Below, piece after piece: positions 19,691-28,825 of a DNA stretch of 64,000 nt. This stretch comes from Burkholderia sp052045245 (GTDB lineage: Bacteria; Pseudomonadota; Gammaproteobacteria; Burkholderiales; Burkholderiaceae). The notes under the pieces were generated by a model that saw only the letters and a list, made by a program, of their open reading frames with translations, did no database searches and was not told the DNA's origin. The stretch lies in assembly GCF_052045245.1 (NCBI RefSeq), contig NZ_JBQEON010000014.1, positions 92,921 through 156,920 on the forward strand. Reading direction: 5' to 3'. Every line of letters starts with the position of its first letter. The stretch's first letter is position 1. A program made the translations under genes and the position numbers.

Positions 19691-20422
19691 TTAGTACTTG
19701 GTTCCTAGGTGTAAAGCTACCACGCCACCTGACAAATTGTAATATTTGACGGCATCGAGGCCCGCTTGTTCCATCATCGTCTTCAGCGTGTCCTGATCGG
19801 GGTGCATCCGGATAGATTCAGCAAGATACCGGTAACTTTCAGCATCTTTCGCGAACTTGTCGCCAAGCCACGGTAATACTTTGAAAGAATACAGGTCGTA
19901 CGCTTTTTTCAGCGGATCCCAGACTTTCGAGAATTCCAGCACCATCACGCGGCCGCCGGGCTTCGTCACACGGCGCATCTCGGCGAGCGCGGCGTCCTTG
20001 TGCGTCATGTTGCGCAACCCGAACGCAACCGTGACCACGTCGAAGTAGTTGTCGGGAAACGGGGTTTTCTCCGCGTCGCACAGCAGCGACGGCGTCACGA
20101 TGCCCTTGTCGAGCAGGCGGTCGCGACCGACGCGCAGCATCGATTCGTTGATGTCGGTGTGCCAGACCTCGCCCGTCGGGCCGGCCGCCTTCGCGAACGC
20201 CTTGGTCAGGTCGCCCGTGCCGGCCGCGATGTCGAGCACCTTGAAGCCGGGGCGAACATTCGCCTGCGCGATCGTGAACGCCTTCCACGCGCGGTGCATG
20301 CCGGCCGACATCAGGTCGTTCATCAGATCGTAGTTGCTCGCGACCGAATGGAACACGCCCGCCACTTTCTTCGCTTTTTCAGTTTCCTCGACGCTTTCGA
20401 AGCCGAAGTGGGTTTTGCTCAT
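19691..20422 (-). CDS. ubiE: Ubiquinone/menaquinone C-methyltransferase UbiE
   Basis: SAM-dependent C-methyltransferase of ubiquinone synthesis (methylates the benzoquinol ring), 243 residues, full length. It carries the signatures FGFESVEETEKAKKVAGVFH at the N-terminus, LDIAAGTGDLT as the SAM loop, and VVTVAFGLRNMTHKD. It shares a strand and a region with ubiJ and ubiB, so this block supplies three ubiquinone steps. DUF971 lies 52 bases upstream. The last ~150 bases of the gene and its 3' flank are visibly more AT-rich than the surroundings. Confidence 0.96.
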   Translation of the reverse strand: MSKTHFGFESVEETEKAKKVAGVFHSVASNYDLMNDLMSAGMHRAWKAFTIAQANVRPGFKVLDIAAGTGDLTKAFAKAAGPTGEVWHTDINESMLRVGRDRLLDKGIVTPSLLCDAEKTPFPDNYFDVVTVAFGLRNMTHKDAALAEMRRVTKPGGRVMVLEFSKVWDPLKKAYDLYSFKVLPWLGDKFAKDAESYRYLAESIRMHPDQDTLKTMMEQAGLDAVKYYNLSGGVVALHLGTKY

Positions 20423-20474
20423 CGCGTTGATCCTCAGTAAATGGCAAGACGGCGCCGAGCGGGCGCCGTCGATT

Positions 20475-20888
20475 TCAGTGGCAGTGGCCGTGCGGCGCGG
20501 AGGCCGCCTGCATCGGTGCGTCGCGCTCGACGCCCGCCGCCTTCAGTTTGTCGAAATAGTCGCGCCACAGCGCGTCCTGCTGCGTCGCCAGTTCGTACAG
20601 CAGATCCCACGAGTAGATGCCGGTCGAATGGCCGTCGGAGAACGTCGGCTGCAGCGCGTAGTTGCCCACGCCCTCGAGCGCGGTGATCGTCACTTCGCGC
20701 TTGCCCGTCTGCAGCGTCTCCTGGCCGGGCCCGTGGCCGCGCACCTCGGCCGACGGCGAATAGACGCGCATCAGCTCGAACGGAATCCGGTAATTCTCGC
20801 CGTTCGGATACTGCAATTCGAGCACGCGCGACACCGCGTGCACGACGACGCCTGACGGAATCGGCGTCGTGGAAGTCAAACCGCTCAT
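20475..20888 (-). CDS. DUF971 family protein
   Basis: 137-residue soluble protein formed almost entirely of a DUF971 domain (the N-terminal domain of gamma-butyrobetaine hydroxylase): LELQYPNGENYRIPFELMRV, then VGNYALQPTFSDGHSTGIYSW. In other proteins this fold carries metal or Fe-S related functions; the stand-alone bacterial version has no established role. A His/Cys-containing end (PHGHCH) is visible. Its ATG overlaps the stop of the HIT gene by ATGA, and ubiE follows, so the three are probably co-transcribed. Confidence 0.85.
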   Translation of the reverse strand: MSGLTSTTPIPSGVVVHAVSRVLELQYPNGENYRIPFELMRVYSPSAEVRGHGPGQETLQTGKREVTITALEGVGNYALQPTFSDGHSTGIYSWDLLYELATQQDALWRDYFDKLKAAGVERDAPMQAASAPHGHCH

Positions 20889-21328
20889 GGCTGCCTCGAA
20901 TCGGTCGTTCGTTGAATTTCCTCGCGCACCGCATTGTGCAGCAGCGAGGCCTGCGCCGCGCGCGCGCGCAGCAGCGCGTCGGACACGCCGCGCTGGCGCG
21001 GTGCCCAGATCGGCTGCGGGAAATGGGCGTCGTTCGAGAAGCGCGGGATCACGTGCCAGTGCACGTGCGGCACCATGTTGCCGAGGCTCGCGAGATTCAC
21101 CTTGTTCGGCTGCATCACGCGGCGCACGGCTCGCTCCACCGCGTACACGATGCGCATCAAATGTGCCCGCTCGGGCTCGCCGAGATCGGAGAACTCGGCC
21201 ACGTGCGTGCCCCAGATCACCCGGCAGAAGCCCGGGTAGTCGTGCTCGCCCGTCGCGAGGACGACGCGCAGCATGTCGTCCTGCCAGAGCACCTCGCCGC
21301 CGTCTTCACGGCAAAACACGCATTCCAT
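20885..21328 (-). CDS. HIT-family nucleotide hydrolase/transferase
   Basis: 147-residue histidine-triad protein. The active-site motif HVHWHVIPR is intact, preceded by NLASLGNMVP, which marks a dinucleoside-polyphosphate or adenosine-phosphoramidate hydrolase-like branch; substrate unknown. ATG 21328 is chosen because GGGAG lies five bases upstream; an ATG at 21340 would add MGAT. Its stop overlaps the DUF971 start. Confidence 0.88.
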   Translation of the reverse strand: MECVFCREDGGEVLWQDDMLRVVLATGEHDYPGFCRVIWGTHVAEFSDLGEPERAHLMRIVYAVERAVRRVMQPNKVNLASLGNMVPHVHWHVIPRFSNDAHFPQPIWAPRQRGVSDALLRARAAQASLLHNAVREEIQRTTDSRQP

Positions 21329-21413
21329 CGTCGCTCCCATGTGGACGGGCGCCGACGCATCAGCGCCGGCGCCCGCTCATCCGTCGCCCGGTCGGGCGGT
21401 CGTCATGCCCGCA

Positions 21414-24400
21414 TTAGACCAGCACGCGCTCGATCCCGCCATTGTTCGCGTGTGCGACATAGTCGGCCATCCAGTTCTCGCCGAGCGTCTGGCGCGCGAT
21501 TTCGACCACGATGTAGTCGGCCTCGAGGTTGGCGTCCTCGTTGTAGCGCGACAGGCCCTGCAGGCACGACGGGCAGCTCGTCAGGATCTTCACGTCCGGG
21601 CCGTTCGCGGCGGCGGCCGGCGCGGGTGCGCCATCGGCCACGACCGGGATGCTGCGCAGCTTCGCGGCACCCTTGCGGATTTCCTCTTCCTTGCGGAAGC
21701 GGACCTGCGTGGAAATGTCCGGACGCGTGACCGCGAGCGTGCCCGATTCACCGCAGCAGCGCTCGTTCTTCTCGATCTTGTAGCCGTCCTTCTCCGCGCC
21801 CATCAGCTCGTTGACGAGCTTCACCGGGTCCATCGTCTTGATCGGCGTGTGGCACGGGTCGTGATACATGTAGCGCGTGCCCGTCACGCCGTCGAGCTTC
21901 ATCCCCTTCTCGAGCAGGAACTCGTGAATGTCGATGATCCGGCAGCCCGGGAAGATCTTGTCGAATTCATAGCCTGCGAGCTGGTCGTAGCAGGTGCCGC
22001 ACGACACGACCACCGTCTTGATGTCGAGGTAGTTCAGCGTGTTCGCGACCCGGTGGAACAGCACGCGGTTGTCGGTGACGATCTTCTCGGCCTTGTCGTA
22101 CTGGCCCGAGCCGCGCTGCGGATAGCCGCAGCACAGGTAGCCCGGCGGCAGCACGGTCTGCACGCCCGCTTCCCACAGCATCGCCTGCGTCGCGAGGCCG
22201 ACCTGCGAGAACAGGCGCTCGGAGCCGCAGCCCGGGAAGTAGAACACCGCCTCCGAATCGACGGTCGTCGACTTCGGGTTGCGGATGATCGGCACGATCT
22301 TGTTGTCCTCGATGTCGAGCAGCGCGCGCGCCGTCTTCTTCGGCAGGTTGCCCGGCATCTTCTTGTTGACGAAGTGGATCACCTGCTCGACGACGGGCGG
22401 CTTGCCGACCGTCGCGGGCGGGTGCTGCGTCTGCTTCGTCACGACCTTCTTCAGCATGTCGTTCGCGAAGCGCTGCACCTTGTAGCCGACGCCCATCATC
22501 ACGCTGCGCGCGGCGTTGATCGTCTGCGGATTGGTCGCGTTCAGGAAGAACATGCCCGCCGCATTGCCGGCGTTGAACTTCTTCTTGCCCATCTTGCGCA
22601 ACAGGTTGCGCATGTTCATCGTGACGTCGCCGAAGTCGATCTTCACCGGGCACGGCGTCGCGCACTTGTGGCACACCGTGCAATGGTCGGCCACGTCGTT
22701 GAACTCGTCCCAGTGCTTGATCGACACGCCGCGGCGCGTCTGCTCTTCGTACAGGAACGCCTCGACCAGCAGCGACGTCGCGAGGATCTTGTTGCGCGGG
22801 CTGTACAGCAGGTTCGCGCGCGGCACGTGGGTCGCGCACACCGGCTTGCACTTGCCGCAGCGCAGGCAGTCCTTCACCGAATCGGCGATTGCGCCGATGT
22901 CGGACTGCTTCATGATCAGCGACTCGTAGCCCATCAGCCCGAAGCTGGGCGTGTAGGCATTGCGGAGGTCGGCGCCGTCGAGCAGCTTGCCCTTGTTGAA
23001 GCGGCCGTTCGGGTCGACGCGCTGCTTGTACGCGCGGAATTCGGCGATCTCGTCGTCGGTCAGGAACTCGAGCTTCGTGATGCCGATCCCGTGTTCGCCG
23101 GAAATCACGCCGTCGAGCGAACGTGCCAGCGTCATGATGCGCGCGACCGACGCGTGCGCATCCTGCAGCATCTCGTAGTTGTCGGAGTTGACCGGGATGT
23201 TGGTGTGGACGTTGCCGTCGCCCGCGTGCATGTGCAGCGCGACGAACACGCGGCCGCGCAGCACCTGCTTGTGGATCGCCTGCGCTTCGTCGAGGATCTG
23301 CTTGAACGCGCCGCCGTTGAAGATCGCGCGCAGCTCCGCGCGGATCTCCTGCTTCCACGAGATGCGGACCGTGCGGTCCTGCGTGATGTGGAACACGGTT
23401 GCGTCCGGCTGCTCGTCCGCGCGATCCGCGAACTTCTCGGCCAGCGCCTCGTAGCCGAGCTGCACCAGGTAGTGCTGCGCCTCGCGCAACGGCTGGTCGA
23501 GCCGGTCGCGCACGAATTCCCAGCGTGCCCGCACGCGCTTGAGCAGTTCCAGCGCCTGCTGCACGCGGTCTTCCAGCAGTTCGGCGCTCGGGATCTCGTT
23601 CGCGTCGTCGGTCTTGCCGAGCGGCAGGTTGCCGGCGCGGAAGAACGCCTCGAGCGCGTCGACCAGCTGCAGCTTGTTCTTCAGCGACAGCTCGATGTTG
23701 ATCCGCTCGATGCCGTCGGTGTATTCGCCCATCCGGTTCAGCGGGATCACGACGTCTTCGTTGATCTTGAACGCGTTGGTGTGCTTCGCGATCGCGGCCG
23801 TGCGGCTGCGGTCGAGCCAGAAGCGCTTGCGCGCCTCCGCGCTGATCGCGACGAAGCCTTCGCCGCTCTTGCCGTTCGCCATCCGGACCACTTCGGACGT
23901 CGCGTGCGCGACCGCATCGGCGTCATCGCCGACGATGTCGCCGATCAGCACCATCTTGGGGAATGCATTGCGCTTGCTCTTGGTCGCGTAGCCGACCGCG
24001 CGCAGGTAGCGCTCGTCGAGGTGCTCGAGGCCCGCGAGGATCGCGCCGCCCTGCTTCGACGTCTCGAACAGGTAGTCCTTGATTTCGACGATGCTCGGGA
24101 TCGCCTCGCGCGCCTGGCCGAAGAATTCGAGACAGACGGTGCGCGTGTGCGCGGGCATCTTGTGCAGCACCCAGCGCGCGGACGTGATCAGCCCGTCGCA
24201 GCCTTCCTTCTGCACGCCCGGCAGGCCGGCGAGGAACTTGTCGGTCACGTCCTTGCCGAGACCTTCCTTGCGGAACCGGCGGCCTTCGATCTCGAGCATT
24301 TCGGTCTTCAGCAGCTTCTCGCCCGGCGCATGGGCACCGTCGAACCACTTCAGCTCGAAACGCGCGACCGCGATGTCGTGGATCTTGCCCTGGTTGTGCT

Positions 24401-25436
24401 CGTGGCGCGTGACTTCGAGCCAGTTGCCGTCCGGGTCGACCATCCGCCACCAGGCCAGGTTGTCGAGCGCGGTGCCCCACAGCACGGCCTTCTTGCCGCC
24501 AGCATTCATCGCGACGTTGCCGCCGATGCACGATGCGTCGAGCGAGGTCGGATCGACCGCGAACACGTAGCCGGCCGCTTCGGCCGCCTCCGTCACGCGA
24601 CGCGTGACGACGCCCGCGCCGGAGAAGATCGTCGGCACCTTGTGCGCGACGCCCGGCAGTTCGGTGAGTTCGACCGCGCCGAGCTGCTCGAGCTTCTCGG
24701 TGTTGATCACCGCGGAGAACGGCGTGAGCGGCACCGCGCCGCCCGTGTAGCCCGTGCCGCCGCCGCGCGGGATCACGGTCAGGCCGAGTTCGAAACACGC
24801 CTTGATCAGCGCGGCGATCTCGGCTTCGGTGTCGGGGGTCAATACGACGAACGGATATTCGACGCGCCAGTCGGTCGCGTCGGTCACGTGCGACACGCGC
24901 GACAGCCCGTCGAAGCGGATGTTGTCCTTCTCCGTACAGCGGCCGAGCGCCTTGGTCGCGCGGCGGCGCAGGTCGGCCATCTTGTCGAATTCGTCTGCGA
25001 ATTCGTCGACCGCGCGCTGCGCGGCGGCCTCGAGCATCTCGACGCGCTCGGCGCGCTCGCGGCCTGCGTCGTCGTGGTGCGCGGTCAGGTCGGCGCGACG
25101 GCGCTTGCCGATCTCGGTCAGGCGGTGGTTCAGCGCCTCGATCAGCAGCGCGCGGCGCTTCGGGTTGTCGAGCAGGTCGTCCTGCAGGTACGGGTTGCGG
25201 CGCACGACCCAGATATCGCCGAGCACTTCGTACAGCATCCGTGCCGAGCGGCCCGTGCGGCGTTCCGCGCGCAGCTCGTCGAGCACCGACCACGCGTCCG
25301 CGCCCAGCAGGCGGATCACGATCTCGCGGTCGGAGAACGACGTGTAGTTGTAGGGAATCTCGCGCAGACGGGGCGCGGGGTCAGCGGCGACGGCGGCGGC
25401 CGCGCCATGCGGATCGAAAACTTGTGGTGCGTTCAT
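21414..25436 (-). CDS. Giant FAD-linked oxidase with two Fe-S clusters and cysteine-rich domain (DUF3683 type)
   Basis: 1340-residue multidomain oxidoreductase. Order: DUF3683-like N-terminal domain (~1-190), FAD-binding type 4 domain with VIPRGGGTGYTGGAVPLTPF (~230-420), FAD-oxidase C-terminal domain (~490-790, with the metal-site-like MHAGDGNVHTNIPV and GEHGIG), a ferredoxin-like part with CLRCGKCKPVC (~855) and CTVCHKCATPCP (~918), and a heterodisulfide-reductase-type cysteine-rich part with FPGCGSERLF, YLCCGYP (~1100) and RCCGESG (~1227). This joins in one chain what glycolate oxidase or D-lactate dehydrogenase systems divide among subunits. A 2-hydroxy acid donor and quinone or cytochrome acceptor are inferred; no signal peptide is seen, so it probably acts in the cytosol or at the inner face. 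Confidence 0.88.
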   Translation of the reverse strand: MNAPQVFDPHGAAAAVAADPAPRLREIPYNYTSFSDREIVIRLLGADAWSVLDELRAERRTGRSARMLYEVLGDIWVVRRNPYLQDDLLDNPKRRALLIEALNHRLTEIGKRRRADLTAHHDDAGRERAERVEMLEAAAQRAVDEFADEFDKMADLRRRATKALGRCTEKDNIRFDGLSRVSHVTDATDWRVEYPFVVLTPDTEAEIAALIKACFELGLTVIPRGGGTGYTGGAVPLTPFSAVINTEKLEQLGAVELTELPGVAHKVPTIFSGAGVVTRRVTEAAEAAGYVFAVDPTSLDASCIGGNVAMNAGGKKAVLWGTALDNLAWWRMVDPDGNWLEVTRHEHNQGKIHDIAVARFELKWFDGAHAPGEKLLKTEMLEIEGRRFRKEGLGKDVTDKFLAGLPGVQKEGCDGLITSARWVLHKMPAHTRTVCLEFFGQAREAIPSIVEIKDYLFETSKQGGAILAGLEHLDERYLRAVGYATKSKRNAFPKMVLIGDIVGDDADAVAHATSEVVRMANGKSGEGFVAISAEARKRFWLDRSRTAAIAKHTNAFKINEDVVIPLNRMGEYTDGIERINIELSLKNKLQLVDALEAFFRAGNLPLGKTDDANEIPSAELLEDRVQQALELLKRVRARWEFVRDRLDQPLREAQHYLVQLGYEALAEKFADRADEQPDATVFHITQDRTVRISWKQEIRAELRAIFNGGAFKQILDEAQAIHKQVLRGRVFVALHMHAGDGNVHTNIPVNSDNYEMLQDAHASVARIMTLARSLDGVISGEHGIGITKLEFLTDDEIAEFRAYKQRVDPNGRFNKGKLLDGADLRNAYTPSFGLMGYESLIMKQSDIGAIADSVKDCLRCGKCKPVCATHVPRANLLYSPRNKILATSLLVEAFLYEEQTRRGVSIKHWDEFNDVADHCTVCHKCATPCPVKIDFGDVTMNMRNLLRKMGKKKFNAGNAAGMFFLNATNPQTINAARSVMMGVGYKVQRFANDMLKKVVTKQTQHPPATVGKPPVVEQVIHFVNKKMPGNLPKKTARALLDIEDNKIVPIIRNPKSTTVDSEAVFYFPGCGSERLFSQVGLATQAMLWEAGVQTVLPPGYLCCGYPQRGSGQYDKAEKIVTDNRVLFHRVANTLNYLDIKTVVVSCGTCYDQLAGYEFDKIFPGCRIIDIHEFLLEKGMKLDGVTGTRYMYHDPCHTPIKTMDPVKLVNELMGAEKDGYKIEKNERCCGESGTLAVTRPDISTQVRFRKEEEIRKGAAKLRSIPVVADGAPAPAAAANGPDVKILTSCPSCLQGLSRYNEDANLEADYIVVEIARQTLGENWMADYVAHANNGGIERVLV

Positions 25437-26012
25437 GTTCGGACGACTCGGAGGGCCGATACACCGTGCACGGGCGTCGGCAAGCGCGTAGGCGCAATCT
25501 TGGGGAAATCTGTTCTGGTGCCAGGCGCGCGACTATCTCGCATGGGGCCGGAGCGGGTCTTCACTCACCGTTCCGGGCCGGCAGGGCCTGGCGGCACTCG
25601 GAGCCATCAGCACGATCGCGCGCGGCGCGCATGCCGCTCCGCCGCGGGGCTGGCTGCGCGCGGCGTCGGCTTCAACGGGGCGATCCGAGGGTGCCTCTGC
25701 ATCTTCCGATCCTTGATTCAAAACGGAATTCTAACCCATGATCGAGCCGTCCGTGACACGCCGGACAGGTCGTGGGGCTTTCGCCGCAACCCGCGCCAGG
25801 CCTGGTTCGGCGCGGTTTTGCGCCGACATTCGCCGTCCGTCCGGTCGGTAACCGGGCAGTTAAACCGGTAAAAAAGGACGTTCGACGCAGCCAACACGCC
25901 CGCCGACGCGGTTCCGCGGCGGTGTGCCCGGCATGCCGCTTGCATTCGGGCGGACCCTTGGCGCTATCATTGATCCTTTACCGTCTGCTTTCCGCACTGC
26001 ACGCGAGCGCCC
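25437..26012. other. 576-base intergenic region between oxidoreductase and ilvA
   Basis: No credible gene. Short open frames on both strands lack ribosome sites and family similarity. It should hold the divergent promoters of the giant oxidoreductase and ilvA. A weak plus-strand candidate is TTGCAT (25940-25945) with TATCAT (25965-25970), 19 bases apart, which is wider than ideal. The stretch 25690-25740 is more AT-rich than the rest. No hairpin of the attenuator kind was recognised ahead of ilvA. Confidence 0.5.
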
Positions 26013-27536
26013 ATGGCATCCCACGATTACCTGAAGAAAATCCTCACCGCGCGCGTCTACGACGTCGCGCTCGAGACGGAACTCGAACCCGCCCGAAACC
26101 TGTCGGCCCGGCTGCGCAACCCCGTATACCTGAAGCGCGAGGACAACCAGCCGGTGTTCTCGTTCAAGCTGCGCGGCGCGTACAACAAGATGGCGCACAT
26201 TCCGGCCGACGCGCTCGCGCGCGGCGTGATTACGGCATCGGCAGGCAACCATGCGCAGGGTGTCGCGTTTTCGGCGGCGCGGATGGGCGTGAAGGCCGTG
26301 ATCGTCGTGCCCGTCACGACGCCGCAGGTGAAGGTCGATGCGGTGCGCGCGCACGGCGGCCCGAGCGTCGAGGTGATCCAGGCGGGCGAGTCGTACAGCG
26401 ATGCGTACGCGCACGCGGTGAAGGTGCAGGCGGAACGCGACCTGACCTTCGTCCACCCGTTCGACGATCCGTACGTGATCGCCGGCCAGGGCACGATCGC
26501 GATGGAAATCCTGCGCCAGCACCAGGCGCCGATTCACGCGATCTTCGTGCCGATCGGCGGCGGCGGGCTCGCGGCCGGCGTGGCGGCCTACGTCAAGGCA
26601 GTGCGTCCGGAGATCAAGGTGTTCGGCGTGCAGGCCGAGGATTCGTGCGCGATGGCGCAGTCGCTGCAGAAGGGCGAACGCGTCGAGCTGAGCGAAGTCG
26701 GCCTGTTCGCGGACGGCACGGCGGTGAAACTCGTCGGCGAGGAAACGTTCCGGCTCTGCAGCGAATTCCTCGACGGCGTGGTGACGGTCGACACCGACGC
26801 GCTGTGCGCGGCGATCAAGGACGTGTTCCAGGACACGCGCAGCGTGCTCGAGCCGTCCGGCGCGCTCGCGGTCGCGGGCGCGAAACGCTATGCGGAACGC
26901 GAAGGGATCGAGAACCAGACGCTCGTCGCGGTCACGTCCGGCGCGAACATGAACTTCGACCGGATGCGCTTCGTCGCGGAGCGCGCGGAAGTCGGCGAGG
27001 CGCGCGAAGCCGTGTTCGCGGTCACGATCCCCGAGGAACGCGGCAGCTTCAAGCGCTTCTGCACGCTCGTCGGCGACCGCAACGTGACCGAGTTCAATTA
27101 CCGGATCGCCGATGCGCAGTCCGCGCACATCTTCGTCGGCGTGCAGATCAAGCGGCGCGGCGAATCGGCCGAGATCGCCGCGAATTTCGAGTCGCACGGC
27201 TTCCAGACCGTCGACCTGACGCACGACGAGCTGTCGAAGGAGCACATCCGCTACATGGTGGGCGGCCGCTCGCCGCTCGCGCTCGACGAACGCCTGTTCC
27301 GCTTCGAATTCCCGGAACGGCCGGGCGCGCTGATGAAGTTCCTGTCGTCGATGGCGCCGGACTGGAACATCAGCCTGTTCCACTACCGCAACCAGGGCGC
27401 GGACTACAGCTCGATCCTCGTCGGGCTGCAGGTGCCGCCGGCCGATCGTGCCGAGTTCGAACGCTTCCTCGCCGCGCTCGGCTATCCGTATGTCGAAGAG
27501 AGCGCCAATCCGGCTTACCGCCTCTTCCTGTCGTAA
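26013..27536 (+). CDS. ilvA: Threonine ammonia-lyase, biosynthetic
   Basis: PLP enzyme that deaminates threonine to 2-oxobutanoate, the first step to isoleucine. 507 residues: a fold-type II catalytic domain (1-~330) with the PLP lysine Lys52 in SFKLRGAYNK, SAGNHAQG and the phosphate-binding IGGGGLAAG, then two ACT-like regulatory domains (~340-507) which in this family bind isoleucine and valine. The double-ACT form marks the biosynthetic, feedback-inhibited enzyme rather than the catabolic TdcB. Start ATG 26013. queF follows after 12 bases. Confidence 0.95.
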   Translation: MASHDYLKKILTARVYDVALETELEPARNLSARLRNPVYLKREDNQPVFSFKLRGAYNKMAHIPADALARGVITASAGNHAQGVAFSAARMGVKAVIVVPVTTPQVKVDAVRAHGGPSVEVIQAGESYSDAYAHAVKVQAERDLTFVHPFDDPYVIAGQGTIAMEILRQHQAPIHAIFVPIGGGGLAAGVAAYVKAVRPEIKVFGVQAEDSCAMAQSLQKGERVELSEVGLFADGTAVKLVGEETFRLCSEFLDGVVTVDTDALCAAIKDVFQDTRSVLEPSGALAVAGAKRYAEREGIENQTLVAVTSGANMNFDRMRFVAERAEVGEAREAVFAVTIPEERGSFKRFCTLVGDRNVTEFNYRIADAQSAHIFVGVQIKRRGESAEIAANFESHGFQTVDLTHDELSKEHIRYMVGGRSPLALDERLFRFEFPERPGALMKFLSSMAPDWNISLFHYRNQGADYSSILVGLQVPPADRAEFERFLAALGYPYVEESANPAYRLFLS

Positions 27537-27548
27537 AGGCTTCCTGCA

Positions 27549-28379
27549 ATGAATCCCGAACACTCCCCGCTCGGCAAGGCCACCGTCTACGCGACGCAGT
27601 ACGACGCGTCGCTGCTGTTCCCGATCCCGCGCGCCGGGGCGCGCGAGCAGCTCGGCATCACGTCGGCGCTGCCGTTCTTCGGCACCGACATCTGGAACGC
27701 CTACGAGCTGTCGTGGCTCAACGCGCGCGGCAAGCCGCAGCTCGCGGTCGCGACGTTCTACGTGCCGGCCGAATCGCCGAACATCGTCGAATCGAAGTCG
27801 TTCAAGCTGTATCTCGGCTCGTTCGCGCAATCGCAGTTCGACTCGGTCGACGCCGTGCGCGACGTACTGAAGCGCGACGTGTCGGCCGCGTGCGGCGCGA
27901 CCGTGTCGGTGCAGCTCGTGTCGCCGCACGATTTCGGCAAGCTCGAGATGGAGGAGCTCGACGGGCTGTCGCTCGACCGGCTCGACCTCGACACCGACGT
28001 GTACGAACCCGATCCGTCGCTGCTGTCGGCGGCCGACGCCGAGGACGAAGCGCCGGTCGAGGAGACGCTCGTGTCCGACCTGCTGCGCTCGAACTGCCCG
28101 GTCACCGGGCAGCCCGACTGGGGCAGCGTGCAGATCCACTACGTCGGGCCGCAGATCGATCACGCGGGGCTGCTGCGCTACATCATCTCGTTCCGCAATC
28201 ACACGGGCTTTCACGAGCAGTGCGTCGAGCGCATCTTCCTCGACATCCTGCATGCGTGCAAACCGGTGAAGCTCGCGGTGTATGCACGCTATACGCGCCG
28301 CGGCGGGCTGGATATCAACCCGTTCCGCACGAATTACAACCAACCGATGCCGGATAATGCGCGGACGGCGCGGCAGTAA
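27549..28379 (+). CDS. queF: NADPH-dependent 7-cyano-7-deazaguanine reductase QueF
   Basis: Reduces the nitrile preQ0 to preQ1 in queuosine synthesis for tRNA modification, cytosolic. 276 residues, the long two-half QueF form. The QueF motif ESKSFK at 81-86 marks the NADPH site, Cys183 in SNCPVTGQPDW forms the thioimide with substrate, and Asp190 is the acid. It is 12 bases behind ilvA and probably read from the same transcript, although the pathways are unrelated. Confidence 0.96.
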   Translation: MNPEHSPLGKATVYATQYDASLLFPIPRAGAREQLGITSALPFFGTDIWNAYELSWLNARGKPQLAVATFYVPAESPNIVESKSFKLYLGSFAQSQFDSVDAVRDVLKRDVSAACGATVSVQLVSPHDFGKLEMEELDGLSLDRLDLDTDVYEPDPSLLSAADAEDEAPVEETLVSDLLRSNCPVTGQPDWGSVQIHYVGPQIDHAGLLRYIISFRNHTGFHEQCVERIFLDILHACKPVKLAVYARYTRRGGLDINPFRTNYNQPMPDNARTARQ

Positions 28380-28384
28380 ATGAC

Positions 28385-28422
28385 GCGGTGTTGGCGGGCA
28401 TTGTGCGGCTCGCCAACATCGC
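28385..28422 (+). terminator. Hairpin just after queF, possible terminator
   Basis: A 12-bp stem with one non-canonical G-T pair (28385-28396 with 28411-28422, 14-base loop) begins six bases past the queF stop. No U tract follows, so intrinsic termination is uncertain; it may be a 3' stabilising structure. Confidence 0.3.
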
Positions 28423-28471
28423 GCATTGCCCGGCATCCGCCGGACACCGCGCTGTTCAAATATCCGATGTT

Positions 28472-28825
28472 TCACGGCAGCGCGGCCAATCGCGCGGCGT
28501 CCCATCTCCTTTCTACGGCCGCACGATGCAGCATCGCGAGCGTAATCGGTTCCCGTTTGAAGTCGTGCGGCTTTCGGAGCACCCATCGCAGGAATAGCGA
28601 ATAGAGCAACCCTTCGCCTTCCATTAGGAAATATCTGTGGAAATCGAAATCGCCCGCATCCACGGCAAACCGTTCGAAAAAATGCCCGATGAAATCGTTG
28701 GCTTCGTCGCCGGTTTGACCCAAGTCTTCCCAGAGCCGAGTGCCAGCGGCGAGCGGCTTCGATGGACCGAGCCCCACCTCCGACCTGACAAAGGCCTCGA
28801 TCTCGTCCCAACTCACGTTTTCCAT
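28472..28825 (-). CDS. DUF1493 family protein, acyl-carrier-like fold without the carrier serine
   Basis: 117-residue acidic protein. By inspection it reads like a DUF1493 member with the helix pattern of an acyl carrier protein. The stretch EDLGQTGDEANDF (residues 33-45) aligns with the DLG-DSL segment of acyl carriers, but Gly39-Asp40 stands where the phosphopantetheine-bearing serine should be, so it probably carries no prosthetic group. The second half is basic/aromatic (FLRWVLRKPHDFKRE). Its ATG overlaps the stop of the upstream gene by one base (TGATG). The surrounding DNA is AT-richer than average, suggesting transfer. Function unknown. Confidence 0.7.
   Translation of the reverse strand: MENVSWDEIEAFVRSEVGLGPSKPLAAGTRLWEDLGQTGDEANDFIGHFFERFAVDAGDFDFHRYFLMEGEGLLYSLFLRWVLRKPHDFKREPITLAMLHRAAVERRWDAARLAALP

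Noticed and set aside
25533..25721. Short minus frame between the oxidoreductase and ilvA
   Set aside because: 62 codons, no ribosome site, low-complexity Ala/Arg/Pro product.
21273..25871. 1532-codon open frame on plus opposite the FAD/Fe-S oxidoreductase
   Set aside because: Codon composition is that of an antisense frame (Arg, His, Val, Leu, Asp); the minus-strand protein has clear domains and cofactor motifs.
25860..28811. 983-codon open frame on minus opposite ilvA and queF
   Set aside because: Antisense shadow; ilvA and queF on plus carry full catalytic motifs.
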